Shown: positions 34,012-42,651 of the stretch, one piece after another
Numbering within the stretch: position 1 is the stretch's first letter
How the letters are laid out: the number at the start of each line of letters is the position of its first letter
Origin: Pararhodobacter sp. SW119
Lineage (GTDB): Bacteria > Pseudomonadota > Alphaproteobacteria > Rhodobacterales > Rhodobacteraceae
Reading direction: 5' to 3'
Assembly: GCF_017811755.1 (NCBI RefSeq)
Contig: NZ_JADDJF010000001.1
Span: forward strand, 62,001-126,000
DNA length: 64,000 nucleotides
Program-made: the position numbers and the translations under genes
The notes under the pieces: model-generated
What the model was told of the DNA's origin: nothing
What the model saw: only the letters and a program-made list of their open reading frames with translations
The model's database searches: none

Positions 34012-36174
34012 ATGGCAGAACGATCCTTTCGCAATGAAGTCCAACACCTGAAACTGGGCGCGGGCGAGACCTTCACCGGCGAGGGGATCCTGGCGATCAC
34101 CAAGGCGCTGCTGGAATGCGGCGTCGGCTATGTCGGCGGCTACCAGGGCGCGCCGATCAGCCACCTGATGGACGTGCTGGCCGATGCCGAGGAGATCCTG
34201 AGCGATCTCGGCGTTCGGTTCGAGGCGAACGCCTCGGAGGCGGCGGCAGCAGCGATGCTGGCGGCGAGCGTGCATTACCCGATCCGCGGCGCGGTGACCT
34301 TCAAGGGGCCGGTGGGTGTCAATGTCGCTTCGGACGCGCTGGCGAACCTGTCCTCGGCCGGCGTCACCGGCGGTGCGCTGGTGATCGTCGGCGAGGATTA
34401 CGGCGAGGGGTCCTCGATCATGCAGGAGCGAAGCGACGCCTTTGCCCGCAAGTCGCAGTTCTGGCTGATGGACCCGCGGCCGAACTTGCCCTCGATCGTG
34501 CGCGCGGTGGAGCAGGGATTCGATCTGTCCGAGGCGTCGAACACGCCGGTGATGATGCTGGTGCGCATCCGGGCCTGCCATGTCACCGGGCAGTTCATGA
34601 CCCGCGACAACAAGCGCCCACCGCTGACGGTGCGCAAGGCGCTGGCGAACCCCCGCCGCGATGTCGCCCGCGTGGTCCTGCCACCGATGTCCTACGCGCA
34701 GGAGCAGGACAAGGTGCGGAACCGCTGGCCGGCGGCGGTGAACTTCATCCGCGCCAACAAGCTGAACGAGCGTTTCGGCCCCGATCAGGGCCGCATTGGC
34801 GTGATCTGCCAGGGCGGCATGTTCAACGCCACCGTTCGCGCGTTGCAGCGGCTGGGGCTGGCGGACCTTTACGGCCAGACCGATATCCCGCTGCATGTGC
34901 TGAACGTTACCTATCCGCTGCTGGAGGACGAACTGCTGGAATTCTGCGCCGGCAAGGATGCGGTGCTGGTGGTCGAGGAAGGCCAGCCCGCGTTCATCGA
35001 GGAGACGCTGGCGGGGATGCTCTACCGCGCCGGGGCGCGGGTGAAGCTGCACGGCAAGGACACGCTGCCGCTGGCGGGCGAATACACGGGCCAGGTGATG
35101 CTGGAGGGCGTCGAGGCGTTCCTGCGCCGCGCCGCGCCCGACCTGCTGCCGGCGCGGGTGCGTGCGCCGAACGCTCTCGCACCCGCGATCCCCGACCTGT
35201 CGAAGACCGTGCCGATCCGCCCGCCCGGCTTCTGCACCGGGTGTCCGGAACGCCCGATCTTTGCCGCGATGAAGCTGGTGCAGCAGGAGTTGGGCGAGCA
35301 TCAGATCGCGGGCGATATCGGCTGCCACCTGTTTGGCGCGCTGCCGCCCTTCAACATCGGCGGCGCGACGATGGGCTACGGGCTGGGCCCGGCGTCGAAC
35401 GGGGCGTTCGACGGGGGTGGCGACAAGCGGCCCATCGCGATCCTCGGCGACGGCGGGTTCTGGCACAACGGGCTGTCCAGTTCCATCGGCAACATGGTCT
35501 ACAACAAGTCCGACGGCGTGGTGGTCATCGTCGACAACTTCTATTCGGCGGCGACCGGAGGACAGGACATCCTGTCGTCGCGCGCGCGTAACCCGACGAG
35601 GACCACCAACCAGCCGATCGAGAAGGCCCTGCGCGGCGTCGGCGTCGACTGGGTGCGGGTGATCGACCGCACCTACGACGTGGCGCGGATGCGCGACGTG
35701 CTGCGGGAGGCGCTGACGACGCCGGTCAAGGGGCCGAAGGTGATCGTCGCGTCATCGGAATGCATGCTCAACCGGCAGCGGCGCGAGAAACCCATCGTCA
35801 ATGCCGCGATCCGGGACGGAAGGCGGGTCGAGAAGCCGCGCTTCGGCGTCGACGCGGATATCTGCACCGGCGATCACGCCTGCATGCGGCTGTCGGGCTG
35901 TCCGTCCCTGGGGCTGAAGCGGCTGGACGATCCGCTGCGCGACGACCCGGTGGCGCATATCGACCAATCCTGCGTCGGTTGCGGCAATTGCGGCGAGGTG
36001 GCCGATGCCGCGATCCTTTGTCCGTCCTTCTACGAGGCCCGGGTGGTGCACAACCCCTCGGCGCTGGAGGCGCGGCTGGATCGCTGGCGTCGCGGCGTCA
36101 TCGGCTGGCTGCAGACCCGCCGGGCGCGCAAACGTCCTGATCTGGCGGCCGTGCAAGGGGTGGCGGCGGAATGA
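34012..36174 (+). CDS. Indolepyruvate:ferredoxin oxidoreductase, alpha subunit-like (TPP and 4Fe-4S)
   Basis: 720 residues. N-terminal pyrimidine-binding domain (YVGGYQGAPISHLMDVL), middle domain, then FCTGCPERPIF, and the TPP motif ILGDGGFWHNGL...VVIVDNFYSAATGGQ (GDG...DN). The C-terminus carries two cysteine clusters: CTGDHACMRLSGCP and CVGCGNCGEVADAAILCP, i.e. ferredoxin-type iron-sulfur sites. This matches IorA, which oxidatively decarboxylates aryl pyruvates to aryl-acetyl-CoA and reduces ferredoxin. The stop overlaps the next gene's start in ATGA. Confidence 0.88.
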   Translation: MAERSFRNEVQHLKLGAGETFTGEGILAITKALLECGVGYVGGYQGAPISHLMDVLADAEEILSDLGVRFEANASEAAAAAMLAASVHYPIRGAVTFKGPVGVNVASDALANLSSAGVTGGALVIVGEDYGEGSSIMQERSDAFARKSQFWLMDPRPNLPSIVRAVEQGFDLSEASNTPVMMLVRIRACHVTGQFMTRDNKRPPLTVRKALANPRRDVARVVLPPMSYAQEQDKVRNRWPAAVNFIRANKLNERFGPDQGRIGVICQGGMFNATVRALQRLGLADLYGQTDIPLHVLNVTYPLLEDELLEFCAGKDAVLVVEEGQPAFIEETLAGMLYRAGARVKLHGKDTLPLAGEYTGQVMLEGVEAFLRRAAPDLLPARVRAPNALAPAIPDLSKTVPIRPPGFCTGCPERPIFAAMKLVQQELGEHQIAGDIGCHLFGALPPFNIGGATMGYGLGPASNGAFDGGGDKRPIAILGDGGFWHNGLSSSIGNMVYNKSDGVVVIVDNFYSAATGGQDILSSRARNPTRTTNQPIEKALRGVGVDWVRVIDRTYDVARMRDVLREALTTPVKGPKVIVASSECMLNRQRREKPIVNAAIRDGRRVEKPRFGVDADICTGDHACMRLSGCPSLGLKRLDDPLRDDPVAHIDQSCVGCGNCGEVADAAILCPSFYEARVVHNPSALEARLDRWRRGVIGWLQTRRARKRPDLAAVQGVAAE

Positions 36175-37757
36175 ACGAGGCGGCCCCGATCCTGACGCCC
36201 GCGCCGCGCGATGCGACACTCGATACGGTCATCAAGCTGGCGGTCATGGCCGTGGGCGGGCAGGGCGGCGGCGTGCTGACCGGCTGGATCGAGTCGATGG
36301 CGCGGGCGCAGGGCTGGGCGGTGCAGGCGACATCCGTGGCGGGCGTGGCACAGCGCACCGGCGCGACGATCTACTATATCGAGATGGCGCGCGACGGGGG
36401 CGAGGGGGCCGCGCCGGTCTTTTCGCTGGCGCCGGCGGCGGGGGACGTGGACATCCTGATCGCCGCGGAGCTGATGGAGGCCGGGCGCGCCGTCCTGCGC
36501 GGTTTCGTCACCCCCGACCGCACGACGCTGATCGCGTCGAACCACCGGGCGCTGGCGGTGAGCGAGAAGACCGTGCCCGGCGACGGGATCGCCCATGCCG
36601 AGGAGGTGGTGGCGGCCGCCGAACTGGCGGCGCAGCGGTTGATCCTTTTCGACATGGAAGCGGTGGCGCAGCGCGCTGGCACGGTGATTTCGGCCGCGCT
36701 GTTCGGCGCGCTGGCGGGATCGGTTTCGCTGCCCTTCGCGCGACACGCTTACGAGCACGCGATCCGCGCTTCGGGCCGCGGGGTGGAGGCATCGCTTACA
36801 GCCTTCGATGCGGCCTTCGCCGAAGCACGGGGCGACGCGCCGGCCGCGGCGGCCACGGCCGAGGTGCCGGCGCCCGCGACTCCGCCGGGCGCGCACCTCG
36901 GCGCCGACTGGGTCGCGCTCCTTGGCCGGATCGACCGTGTGCCCCGGGGCGCGCGGGACATGGTGCGCGCGGGGCTGGTCAAGGTCGTGGGCTTTCAGGA
37001 CATGGGCTACGGGTTCGAATACCTCGACAGGGTCGCGCGCGTGGCGACGCTCGATATGGGGGCGGGCGACCATGAACTAACGCGCGAGGCTGCGAAATAT
37101 GTCGCCAATGCGATGGCCTATGACGACATGATCCGCGTGGCCGACGCCAAGACCCGACCCGATCGCTTCGCCCGCATCCGGGACGAGATGGGGGTGGCGG
37201 ATGGCCGGTTGCTGCGCTTGATCGACTACACCCATCCCCGCGCCGAGGAAGTCGTGAGCCTGTTTCCCGCGCGTTTGGGCCGATGGGTGACGGCGCGGCC
37301 GCGGCTGATGGGCTGGATCGACCGGCGGGTGAACCGGGGGCGGCGGCTGCGCAGCGACCGCATCTTGCCATTCCTGCAACTCTACCTGCTGGCCGGGCTG
37401 CGCGGCTGGCGGCGGCGGACGCTACGCCATGCCGCCGAAATGGCGCATCTGGACGGCTGGCTGGAGGTGGCGCTGGAACACGCGCGCTGCGACCCGGCGC
37501 ATGGGGTCGAAACGCTACGCCTGCGGCGGCTCGTGAAGGGTTATGCCGACACCCATGCCCGCGGCCTGTCGAAATTCGACCGGGCCCTGGCGGGCGCCCA
37601 GGCTGTGGCCGGGCGCAAGGACGCCGCCGACTGGACCCGCCGCCTGCGCGAGGCGGCCCTGCAGGACGAGGAGGGGCTGGCGCTGGACGGGGCGCTGCGC
37701 ACCATCGGCACGTTCGCCGGTGCCGCGCGCGATCAGTCGACCAGTTCGACCGAGTAG
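36171..37757 (+). CDS. Indolepyruvate oxidoreductase beta subunit-like, with C-terminal extension
   Basis: 528 residues; classical IorB is about 200. The N-terminal POR-gamma domain is clear: KLAVMAVGGQGGGVLTGWIES, ATSVAGVAQRTGATIYYIEM and LIAAELMEAGRAVLRGFV. After an Ala/Pro linker (about 225-245) comes a roughly 280-residue helical extension (DRVPRGARDMVRAGLVKVVGFQDMGYGFEYLDRV...), which marks the fused DUF6537-type C-terminal domain seen in proteobacterial IOR proteins. Translationally coupled to the alpha subunit. Its last 25 nt overlap the convergent purS gene. Confidence 0.88.
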   Translation: MNEAAPILTPAPRDATLDTVIKLAVMAVGGQGGGVLTGWIESMARAQGWAVQATSVAGVAQRTGATIYYIEMARDGGEGAAPVFSLAPAAGDVDILIAAELMEAGRAVLRGFVTPDRTTLIASNHRALAVSEKTVPGDGIAHAEEVVAAAELAAQRLILFDMEAVAQRAGTVISAALFGALAGSVSLPFARHAYEHAIRASGRGVEASLTAFDAAFAEARGDAPAAAATAEVPAPATPPGAHLGADWVALLGRIDRVPRGARDMVRAGLVKVVGFQDMGYGFEYLDRVARVATLDMGAGDHELTREAAKYVANAMAYDDMIRVADAKTRPDRFARIRDEMGVADGRLLRLIDYTHPRAEEVVSLFPARLGRWVTARPRLMGWIDRRVNRGRRLRSDRILPFLQLYLLAGLRGWRRRTLRHAAEMAHLDGWLEVALEHARCDPAHGVETLRLRRLVKGYADTHARGLSKFDRALAGAQAVAGRKDAADWTRRLREAALQDEEGLALDGALRTIGTFAGAARDQSTSSTE

Positions 37758-37975
37758 CGTTCGATCACGGTATTGGCGAGCAGCTTCTCGCACATGCCGC
37801 GCACCTGTTCCTCGGCACGGGCGCGGTCGGCCTCGGCCAGGTCCAACTCGATCACCTTGCCCTGGCGCACGCCCTCGACCCCCTCGAAGCCAAGGCTGCC
37901 CAGGGCGCGACGCACCGCCTCGCCCTGGGGGTCGAGGACGCCGGTCTTCAGCATGACATGCACGCGCGCCTTCAT
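37733..37975 (-). CDS. purS: Phosphoribosylformylglycinamidine synthase subunit PurS
   Basis: 80 residues, the normal PurS length: MKARVHVMLKTGVLDPQGEAVRRALGSLGFEGVEGVRQGKVIELDL. PurS bridges PurQ and PurL in the fourth step of purine synthesis. The gene follows purC by 11 nt on the minus strand; purQ and purL should lie elsewhere. It runs 25 nt into the end of the IOR beta gene on the other strand. Confidence 0.96.
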   Translation of the reverse strand: MKARVHVMLKTGVLDPQGEAVRRALGSLGFEGVEGVRQGKVIELDLAEADRARAEEQVRGMCEKLLANTVIERYSVELVD

Positions 37976-37986
37976 CGGAATGTCCT

Positions 37987-38748
37987 TCAGTTCATCAATC
38001 GTGGCTTGACCATCGGGGTCGCGTTCGACGGCATGACGCCCAGTCGGCGCGCAACCTCGGTGTAGGCCTCGGAAAGGTTGCCCAGGTCGCGGCGGAACAC
38101 GTCCTTGTCGAGCTTCTGGCCGGTCTTGGCGTCCCAGAGGCGGCAGCTGTCGGGGCTGATCTCGTCGGCGACGACGAGGCGCTGGAAATCGCCGTCGTAG
38201 ATGCGCCCGATCTCGATCTTGAAATCCACGAGCTTGATGCCGACGCCCATCATCACGCCCGACAGGAAGTCGTTCACGCGCAGCGCCAGCGCCACCATGT
38301 CGTCGAGGTCCTGATGCGTCGCCCAGCCGAAGGCCAGGATATGCTCCTCGCTGACGATGGGATCGTGGAGCGCGTCATTCTTGTAGTAGAACTCGACGAT
38401 CGGGCGGGGCAGCGGCGTGCCCTCCTCGATCCCCAGGCGCTTGGAAATCGAGCCTGCGGCGATGTTGCGCACCACCACTTCCAGCGGAATGATCTCGACC
38501 GCGCGGATCAGTTGCTCGCGCATGTTCAGGCGGCGGATGAAATGCGTGGGCACGCCGATCTCGTTCAGCCCGTTCATGAAGAATTCCGACAAGCGGTTGT
38601 TGAGCACGCCCTTGCCCTCGATCAGCGCCTTCTTGGCGCCATCGCCGGCCGAGGTATCATCCTTGAAATACTGCACGTAGGTGCCGGGCTCGGGACCCTC
38701 GTAAAGGATCTTGGCCTTGCCCTCATAGACCTTGGTGCGACGTGCCAT
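37987..38748 (-). CDS. purC: Phosphoribosylaminoimidazole-succinocarboxamide synthase (SAICAR synthetase)
   Basis: 253 residues. [15 protein letters not shown] at the N-terminus, [46 protein letters not shown] and [10 protein letters not shown]...[16 protein letters not shown] are the full set of PurC motifs. ATP-dependent addition of aspartate to CAIR. ATG at 38746-38748. Upstream partner of purS and convergent with the IOR genes. Confidence 0.98.
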   Translation of the reverse strand: MARRTKVYEGKAKILYEGPEPGTYVQYFKDDTSAGDGAKKALIEGKGVLNNRLSEFFMNGLNEIGVPTHFIRRLNMREQLIRAVEIIPLEVVVRNIAAGSISKRLGIEEGTPLPRPIVEFYYKNDALHDPIVSEEHILAFGWATHQDLDDMVALALRVNDFLSGVMMGVGIKLVDFKIEIGRIYDGDFQRLVVADEISPDSCRLWDAKTGQKLDKDVFRRDLGNLSEAYTEVARRLGVMPSNATPMVKPRLMN

Positions 38749-38925
38749 GCTTTCTCCGAATCAGGGCTGCCCGCAGCGCGGGAGCGCACGGAAACAGGCG
38801 CCCCTATACGCCAACGCCGACTTCGCCGCAAGGACGGCCGCGGGCGCCGCAGACTGCGATAAATGCTTGCGACGCGCGGCCGATACCCCCATATCAAGGC
38901 CTGACCAAAACCTGTGAGGCCCCCG

Positions 38926-39243
38926 ATGAACACCACATTCGACGACCGCGAGCGCGCCTTCGAGTCCAAGTTCGCTCACGACATGGAAATGCAGTTCAAG
39001 GCGGTGGCGCGCCGCAACAAGCTTCTGGGGCTCTGGGCGGCGGACCTGCTGGGCAGGTCGGGACAGGCGGCCGAGGACTACGCGATGGAAGTGATCCGCG
39101 CCGATTTCGAGGAAGCCGGCCACGAGGACGTCTATCGCAAGGTCAGCGCCGATCTGGAAGGCAAGGCCGATGAGGCGACGATCCGCGCCAAGATGGACGA
39201 GTTCCTGCTGATCGCCAAGGAACAACTGGTCAAGCAAGGCTGA
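38926..39243 (+). CDS. F1FO-ATP synthase inhibitor zeta subunit (DUF1476)
   Basis: 105 residues starting MNTTFDDRERAFESKFAHDMEMQFKAVARRNKLLGLWAADLLG. This is the DUF1476 family, identified in Paracoccus as the alphaproteobacterial zeta subunit that inhibits ATP hydrolysis by F1. The N-terminal FDDRERAFESKFAHD segment is the inhibitory helix and the rest is a four-helix bundle. Start chosen at ATG 38926; an in-frame start at 38914 would add four residues. Monocistronic between purC and the homocysteine methyltransferase. Confidence 0.92.
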   Translation: MNTTFDDRERAFESKFAHDMEMQFKAVARRNKLLGLWAADLLGRSGQAAEDYAMEVIRADFEEAGHEDVYRKVSADLEGKADEATIRAKMDEFLLIAKEQLVKQG

Positions 39244-39272
39244 CGCGCGCCGCCGGGTTTGCCCGGCGCGCG
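39244..39272 (+). terminator. GC hairpin just after the zeta-subunit gene
   Basis: Starting at the stop codon, CGCCGGG / CCCGGCG with a TTTG loop, extended by CGCG / CGCG around one bulged C. There is no T run, so it may be a weak or Rho-assisted terminator or an RNA stabiliser. Confidence 0.4.
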
Positions 39273-39321
39273 AAACCCGTCCGCCGTTCTGCCGGCGCCC
39301 AATCCCCGTATCGGAGACCGC

Positions 39322-40365
39322 ATGCCCTTGGCCCCCCCGACCGATCCGTTGCGCGCGCTTCTGGCCGAGCGGGACGTTCTGCTGGCCGATGGGGCCACGG
39401 GGACGAACCTCTTTAACATGGGCCTTGCCTCGGGCGAGGCGCCGGAGTTGTGGAACACCGACGCGCCCGAAAAGATCCGCACCCTTTACCAGGGCGCGGT
39501 CAATGCCGGGTCGGATCTGTTCCTGACCAATACCTTTGGTGGCAATGCCAGCCGGCTGAAACTGCACGCGGCCGAACGGCGGGTGCGCGAACTCAACCGT
39601 GTCGGCGCGGAACTGGGGCGCGAGATCGTGGATCGCGCGGATCGGCGCGTACTGGTCGCGGGTTCGATGGGCCCGACCGGCGACATCATGGAACCGATGG
39701 GCGCGCTGACCCATTCGCTGGCGGTCGAGATGTTCCACGAACAGGCCGAAGGGCTGAAGGAAGGCGGCGCCGACCTCCTCTGGGTCGAGACGATGTCGTC
39801 GCCCGAGGAGTATCGCGCCGCGGCCGAGGCCTGCCATCTGGCTGGCATGCCCTGGGCCGGCACGATGAGCTTCGACACCGCGGGTCGCACAATGATGGGG
39901 CTGACCTCGGCCGATTTCGTGAAGCTGGTGGGCAAGCTGCCCCACCCCCCCGTCGCCTTCGGCGCGAATTGCGGCGTCGGCGCATCGGACCTTTTGCGCA
40001 CCGTGCTCGGGATCACGGCACTGGAACCCGCGATCCCGGTGATTGCCAAGGGCAATGCCGGCATTCCCAAATATGTCGATGGCCACATCCACTACGACGG
40101 CACGCCCGACCTGATGGCCGAATACGCGGTACTGGCCCGCGACGCGGGCGCCCGCATCATCGGCGGTTGCTGCGGCACGATGCCCGAGCATCTGGCGAAG
40201 ATGCGCGCGGCGCTGGACAGCCGCCCGCGCGGCGAACGGCCGACGCTGGAGCAGGTCGCGGCCGCCATGGGCGATTTCTCCTCGCCCTCGGACGGCACCG
40301 AGCCGGGAGCGGACGCGGCGGCCGCCGAGGCCCGCGCGCGCCGCGGGGGGCGTCGGCGCGGTTGA
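39322..40365 (+). CDS. bmt: Homocysteine S-methyltransferase family protein (betaine-homocysteine methyltransferase type)
   Basis: 347 residues from ATG 39322 with CGGAGA upstream. LLADGATGTNLFNMGL, NTFGGNASRLKLH, AGSMGPTGD, GLKEGGADLLWVETMSS and the zinc ligands in GANCGVG and IGGCCGT are diagnostic for Zn-dependent homocysteine methyltransferases. The absence of corrinoid domains and the length favour a betaine-type donor, as in the Bmt of roseobacters. Together with the MttB-type module it gives a second route for methyl groups from methylated amines. The tail is Arg/Ala rich. Confidence 0.85.
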   Translation: MPLAPPTDPLRALLAERDVLLADGATGTNLFNMGLASGEAPELWNTDAPEKIRTLYQGAVNAGSDLFLTNTFGGNASRLKLHAAERRVRELNRVGAELGREIVDRADRRVLVAGSMGPTGDIMEPMGALTHSLAVEMFHEQAEGLKEGGADLLWVETMSSPEEYRAAAEACHLAGMPWAGTMSFDTAGRTMMGLTSADFVKLVGKLPHPPVAFGANCGVGASDLLRTVLGITALEPAIPVIAKGNAGIPKYVDGHIHYDGTPDLMAEYAVLARDAGARIIGGCCGTMPEHLAKMRAALDSRPRGERPTLEQVAAAMGDFSSPSDGTEPGADAAAAEARARRGGRRRG

Positions 40366-40436
40366 TCCCTCGGGGTCGGGTTGCCAGCCGTCCCCGGGCG
40401 GCATAGATCGCCACTCAGACCAGCAAAGGGGATCCC

Positions 40437-42278
40437 ATGTTCAGACTGCCCGCCCTTCATGACCCGCGCCGTTTCGACGCCGAAACCGCCGCAAGGGCCG
40501 ATGCGTTCGGCGATCTGCCGGAATGGGATCTTACCGACCTCTACAAGGCCCCCGACGCGCCCGAGTTCGCGCGCGATTTCGACTGGCTGGAGAAAGCCTG
40601 CGCCGACTTCGCCTCGGACTACGAGGGCAAGTTGGCAGGGCTGGATGCCGCCGATTTCCTGCGCTGCGTCCAGCGCTACGAGGAGATCGACATCACCGCC
40701 GGTCGGCTGATGTCCTACGCCGGTCTGCGCTACTACCAGAACACCACGGATTCGGCGCGCGCCAAGTTCATGGCCGATGCGCAGGACCGGGTCACGGTGG
40801 CGACGACGCCGCTGGTCTTCTTCTCGCTCGAGCTCAACCGGATCGATGATGCGGCCTATGACGCGCTTTTTGCCGCGGACGCCGATCTGGCGCGCTTCAA
40901 GCCTGTCTTCGACCGGCTGCGCGCGATGCGCCCGCACCAGTTGTCGGACGAGTTGGAGAAGTTCCTGCACGACCAGTCCACCGTTGGCGCCACCGCCTGG
41001 AACCGACTGTTCGACGAGACGATGGCGGGCCTCAGCTTCGAGGTGGAGGGCGAGGAAGATCCGCTGCCGCTGGAATCCACGCTCAACCTGCTGACCGACC
41101 CCGACCGCGCCAAACGCGAGGCGGCCGCGCGGTCGCTCGCCAAGGTCTTTGAGGAGCACCTGCGCCTTTTCTCGCGCGTCCACAACACTCTGGCGAAGGA
41201 CAAGGAAATCACCGACCGCTGGCGCAAGATGCCGACGCCGCAGCACGGCCGGCACCTGTCGAACCATGTCGAACCCGAGGTGGTGCAGGCGCTGCGCGAT
41301 GCGGTGGTCGCCGCCTATCCGCGCCTGTCGCACCGCTACTACGCGCTGAAGGCGAAATGGCTTGGGCTGGACAAGCTGCAGGTCTGGGACCGCAACGCGC
41401 CGCTGCCGATCGAGCCGCCACGCACCATCCAGTGGCCCGAGGCGCGCGAGACGGTGATGAACGCCTATGCCGAGTTTTCGCCGAAGATGGCCGAACTGGC
41501 CGAACCTTTTTTCGACAAGGGCTGGATCGACGCGGCCGTGAAGCCCGGCAAGGCGCCGGGCGCCTTCGCACATCCGACCGTCACCACGGTGCACCCTTAT
41601 GTGATGCTCAACTACCTCGGCAAGCCGCGCGACGTGATGACGTTGGCGCACGAACTGGGCCACGGCGTCCACCAGCGTCTGGCGGCGGGGCAGGGGGAAC
41701 TGCTGTCGTCAACCCCGTTGACGCTGGCCGAAACCGCCTCAGTCTTCGGCGAGATGCTGACCTTCCAGCGCCTGTTGGCCAACGCCAAGACCCAGGCCGA
41801 GCGCAAGACGCTCCTGGCCGGCAAGGTCGAGGACATGATCAACACGGTCGTTCGGCAGATCGCGTTCTATGATTTCGAATGCAAGCTGCACGCGGCGCGG
41901 CGCGAGGGGGAACTCACGCCCGACGACATCAACGCGATCTGGATGAGCGTGCAGGCCGAAAGCCTGGGCCCGGTCTTCGAGTTCATGGATGGCTACGAGA
42001 CCTTCTGGTCGTATGTCCCGCATTTCGTCCACTCGCCCTTCTACGTCTATGCCTACGCCTTCGGCGACGGGCTGGTGAACGCTCTCTACGCGGTCTATCG
42101 CGACGCCGGCCCCGGCTTTCAGGACAAGTATTTCGAGATGCTCGCCGCCGGCGGGTCGAAGCACCACAAGGAGTTGCTGGCGCCCTTCGGCCTCGACGCT
42201 TCGGACCCGGCGTTCTGGGATCGCGGGCTGGACATGATCGCGGCCTTCATCGACGAACTGGAGGCGATGGAGGACTGA
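40437..42278 (+). CDS. pepF: Oligoendopeptidase F (M3B peptidase)
   Basis: 613 residues, normal PepF length. The zinc site HELGHGVHQ with the third ligand Glu in TPLTLAETASVFGEML is complete. N-terminal WDLTDLYKAPDAPEF and C-terminal YVYAYAFGDGLVNALYAVY are family landmarks. Cytoplasmic peptidase for short peptides. Copy A of the composite element begins 43 nt after its stop. Confidence 0.95.
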   Translation: MFRLPALHDPRRFDAETAARADAFGDLPEWDLTDLYKAPDAPEFARDFDWLEKACADFASDYEGKLAGLDAADFLRCVQRYEEIDITAGRLMSYAGLRYYQNTTDSARAKFMADAQDRVTVATTPLVFFSLELNRIDDAAYDALFAADADLARFKPVFDRLRAMRPHQLSDELEKFLHDQSTVGATAWNRLFDETMAGLSFEVEGEEDPLPLESTLNLLTDPDRAKREAAARSLAKVFEEHLRLFSRVHNTLAKDKEITDRWRKMPTPQHGRHLSNHVEPEVVQALRDAVVAAYPRLSHRYYALKAKWLGLDKLQVWDRNAPLPIEPPRTIQWPEARETVMNAYAEFSPKMAELAEPFFDKGWIDAAVKPGKAPGAFAHPTVTTVHPYVMLNYLGKPRDVMTLAHELGHGVHQRLAAGQGELLSSTPLTLAETASVFGEMLTFQRLLANAKTQAERKTLLAGKVEDMINTVVRQIAFYDFECKLHAARREGELTPDDINAIWMSVQAESLGPVFEFMDGYETFWSYVPHFVHSPFYVYAYAFGDGLVNALYAVYRDAGPGFQDKYFEMLAAGGSKHHKELLAPFGLDASDPAFWDRGLDMIAAFIDELEAMED

Positions 42279-42320
42279 CTGGCGCCCTCAAGGCGCGGCC
42301 GCCCGACGGGCCGATGGAGC

Positions 42321-42400
42321 AAGCGTCCACGCGTGGACGCTTCTTCAACCAACTGAAGAACAAAGGCAAATTTCAAAAATTAACCGCAATGAAACTTTTG
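42321..42400 (+). repeat. Composite element, copy A
   Basis: Perfect 22-bp dyad at 42321-42342 (core GTCCACGCGTGGAC, centre 42331/42332), then CAA-N4-CTGA, then TTAACCGCAATGAAACTTTT from 42380, exactly 48 nt from the centre. 43 nt after the pepF stop on the same strand. The rest of the spacer to 42651 has no supported gene. Confidence 0.88.
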
Positions 42401-42651
42401 TCGCACGCGTCGGGTTTCACCGCTGCCATCGCGCCCCGCGTTCTGGCCGCGCGTGGGCTTCGTGGTCTGCGAGTTGCACCGCCTCGCCGATCTGGGCCAT
42501 GACGAGGGGATGCTGACACTCCTGCCGCAGGGCCTGCTCAGCGCGTTCGCGCTTTCTGGCCTGCAACCCTCCCAGAGCGCCCCGGATTTCCGCTTGAAGC
42601 GCGGCGCATCCTCGCGTTGAACTCGGCGCGACCGGTCGGGGGCGCGCGGGC

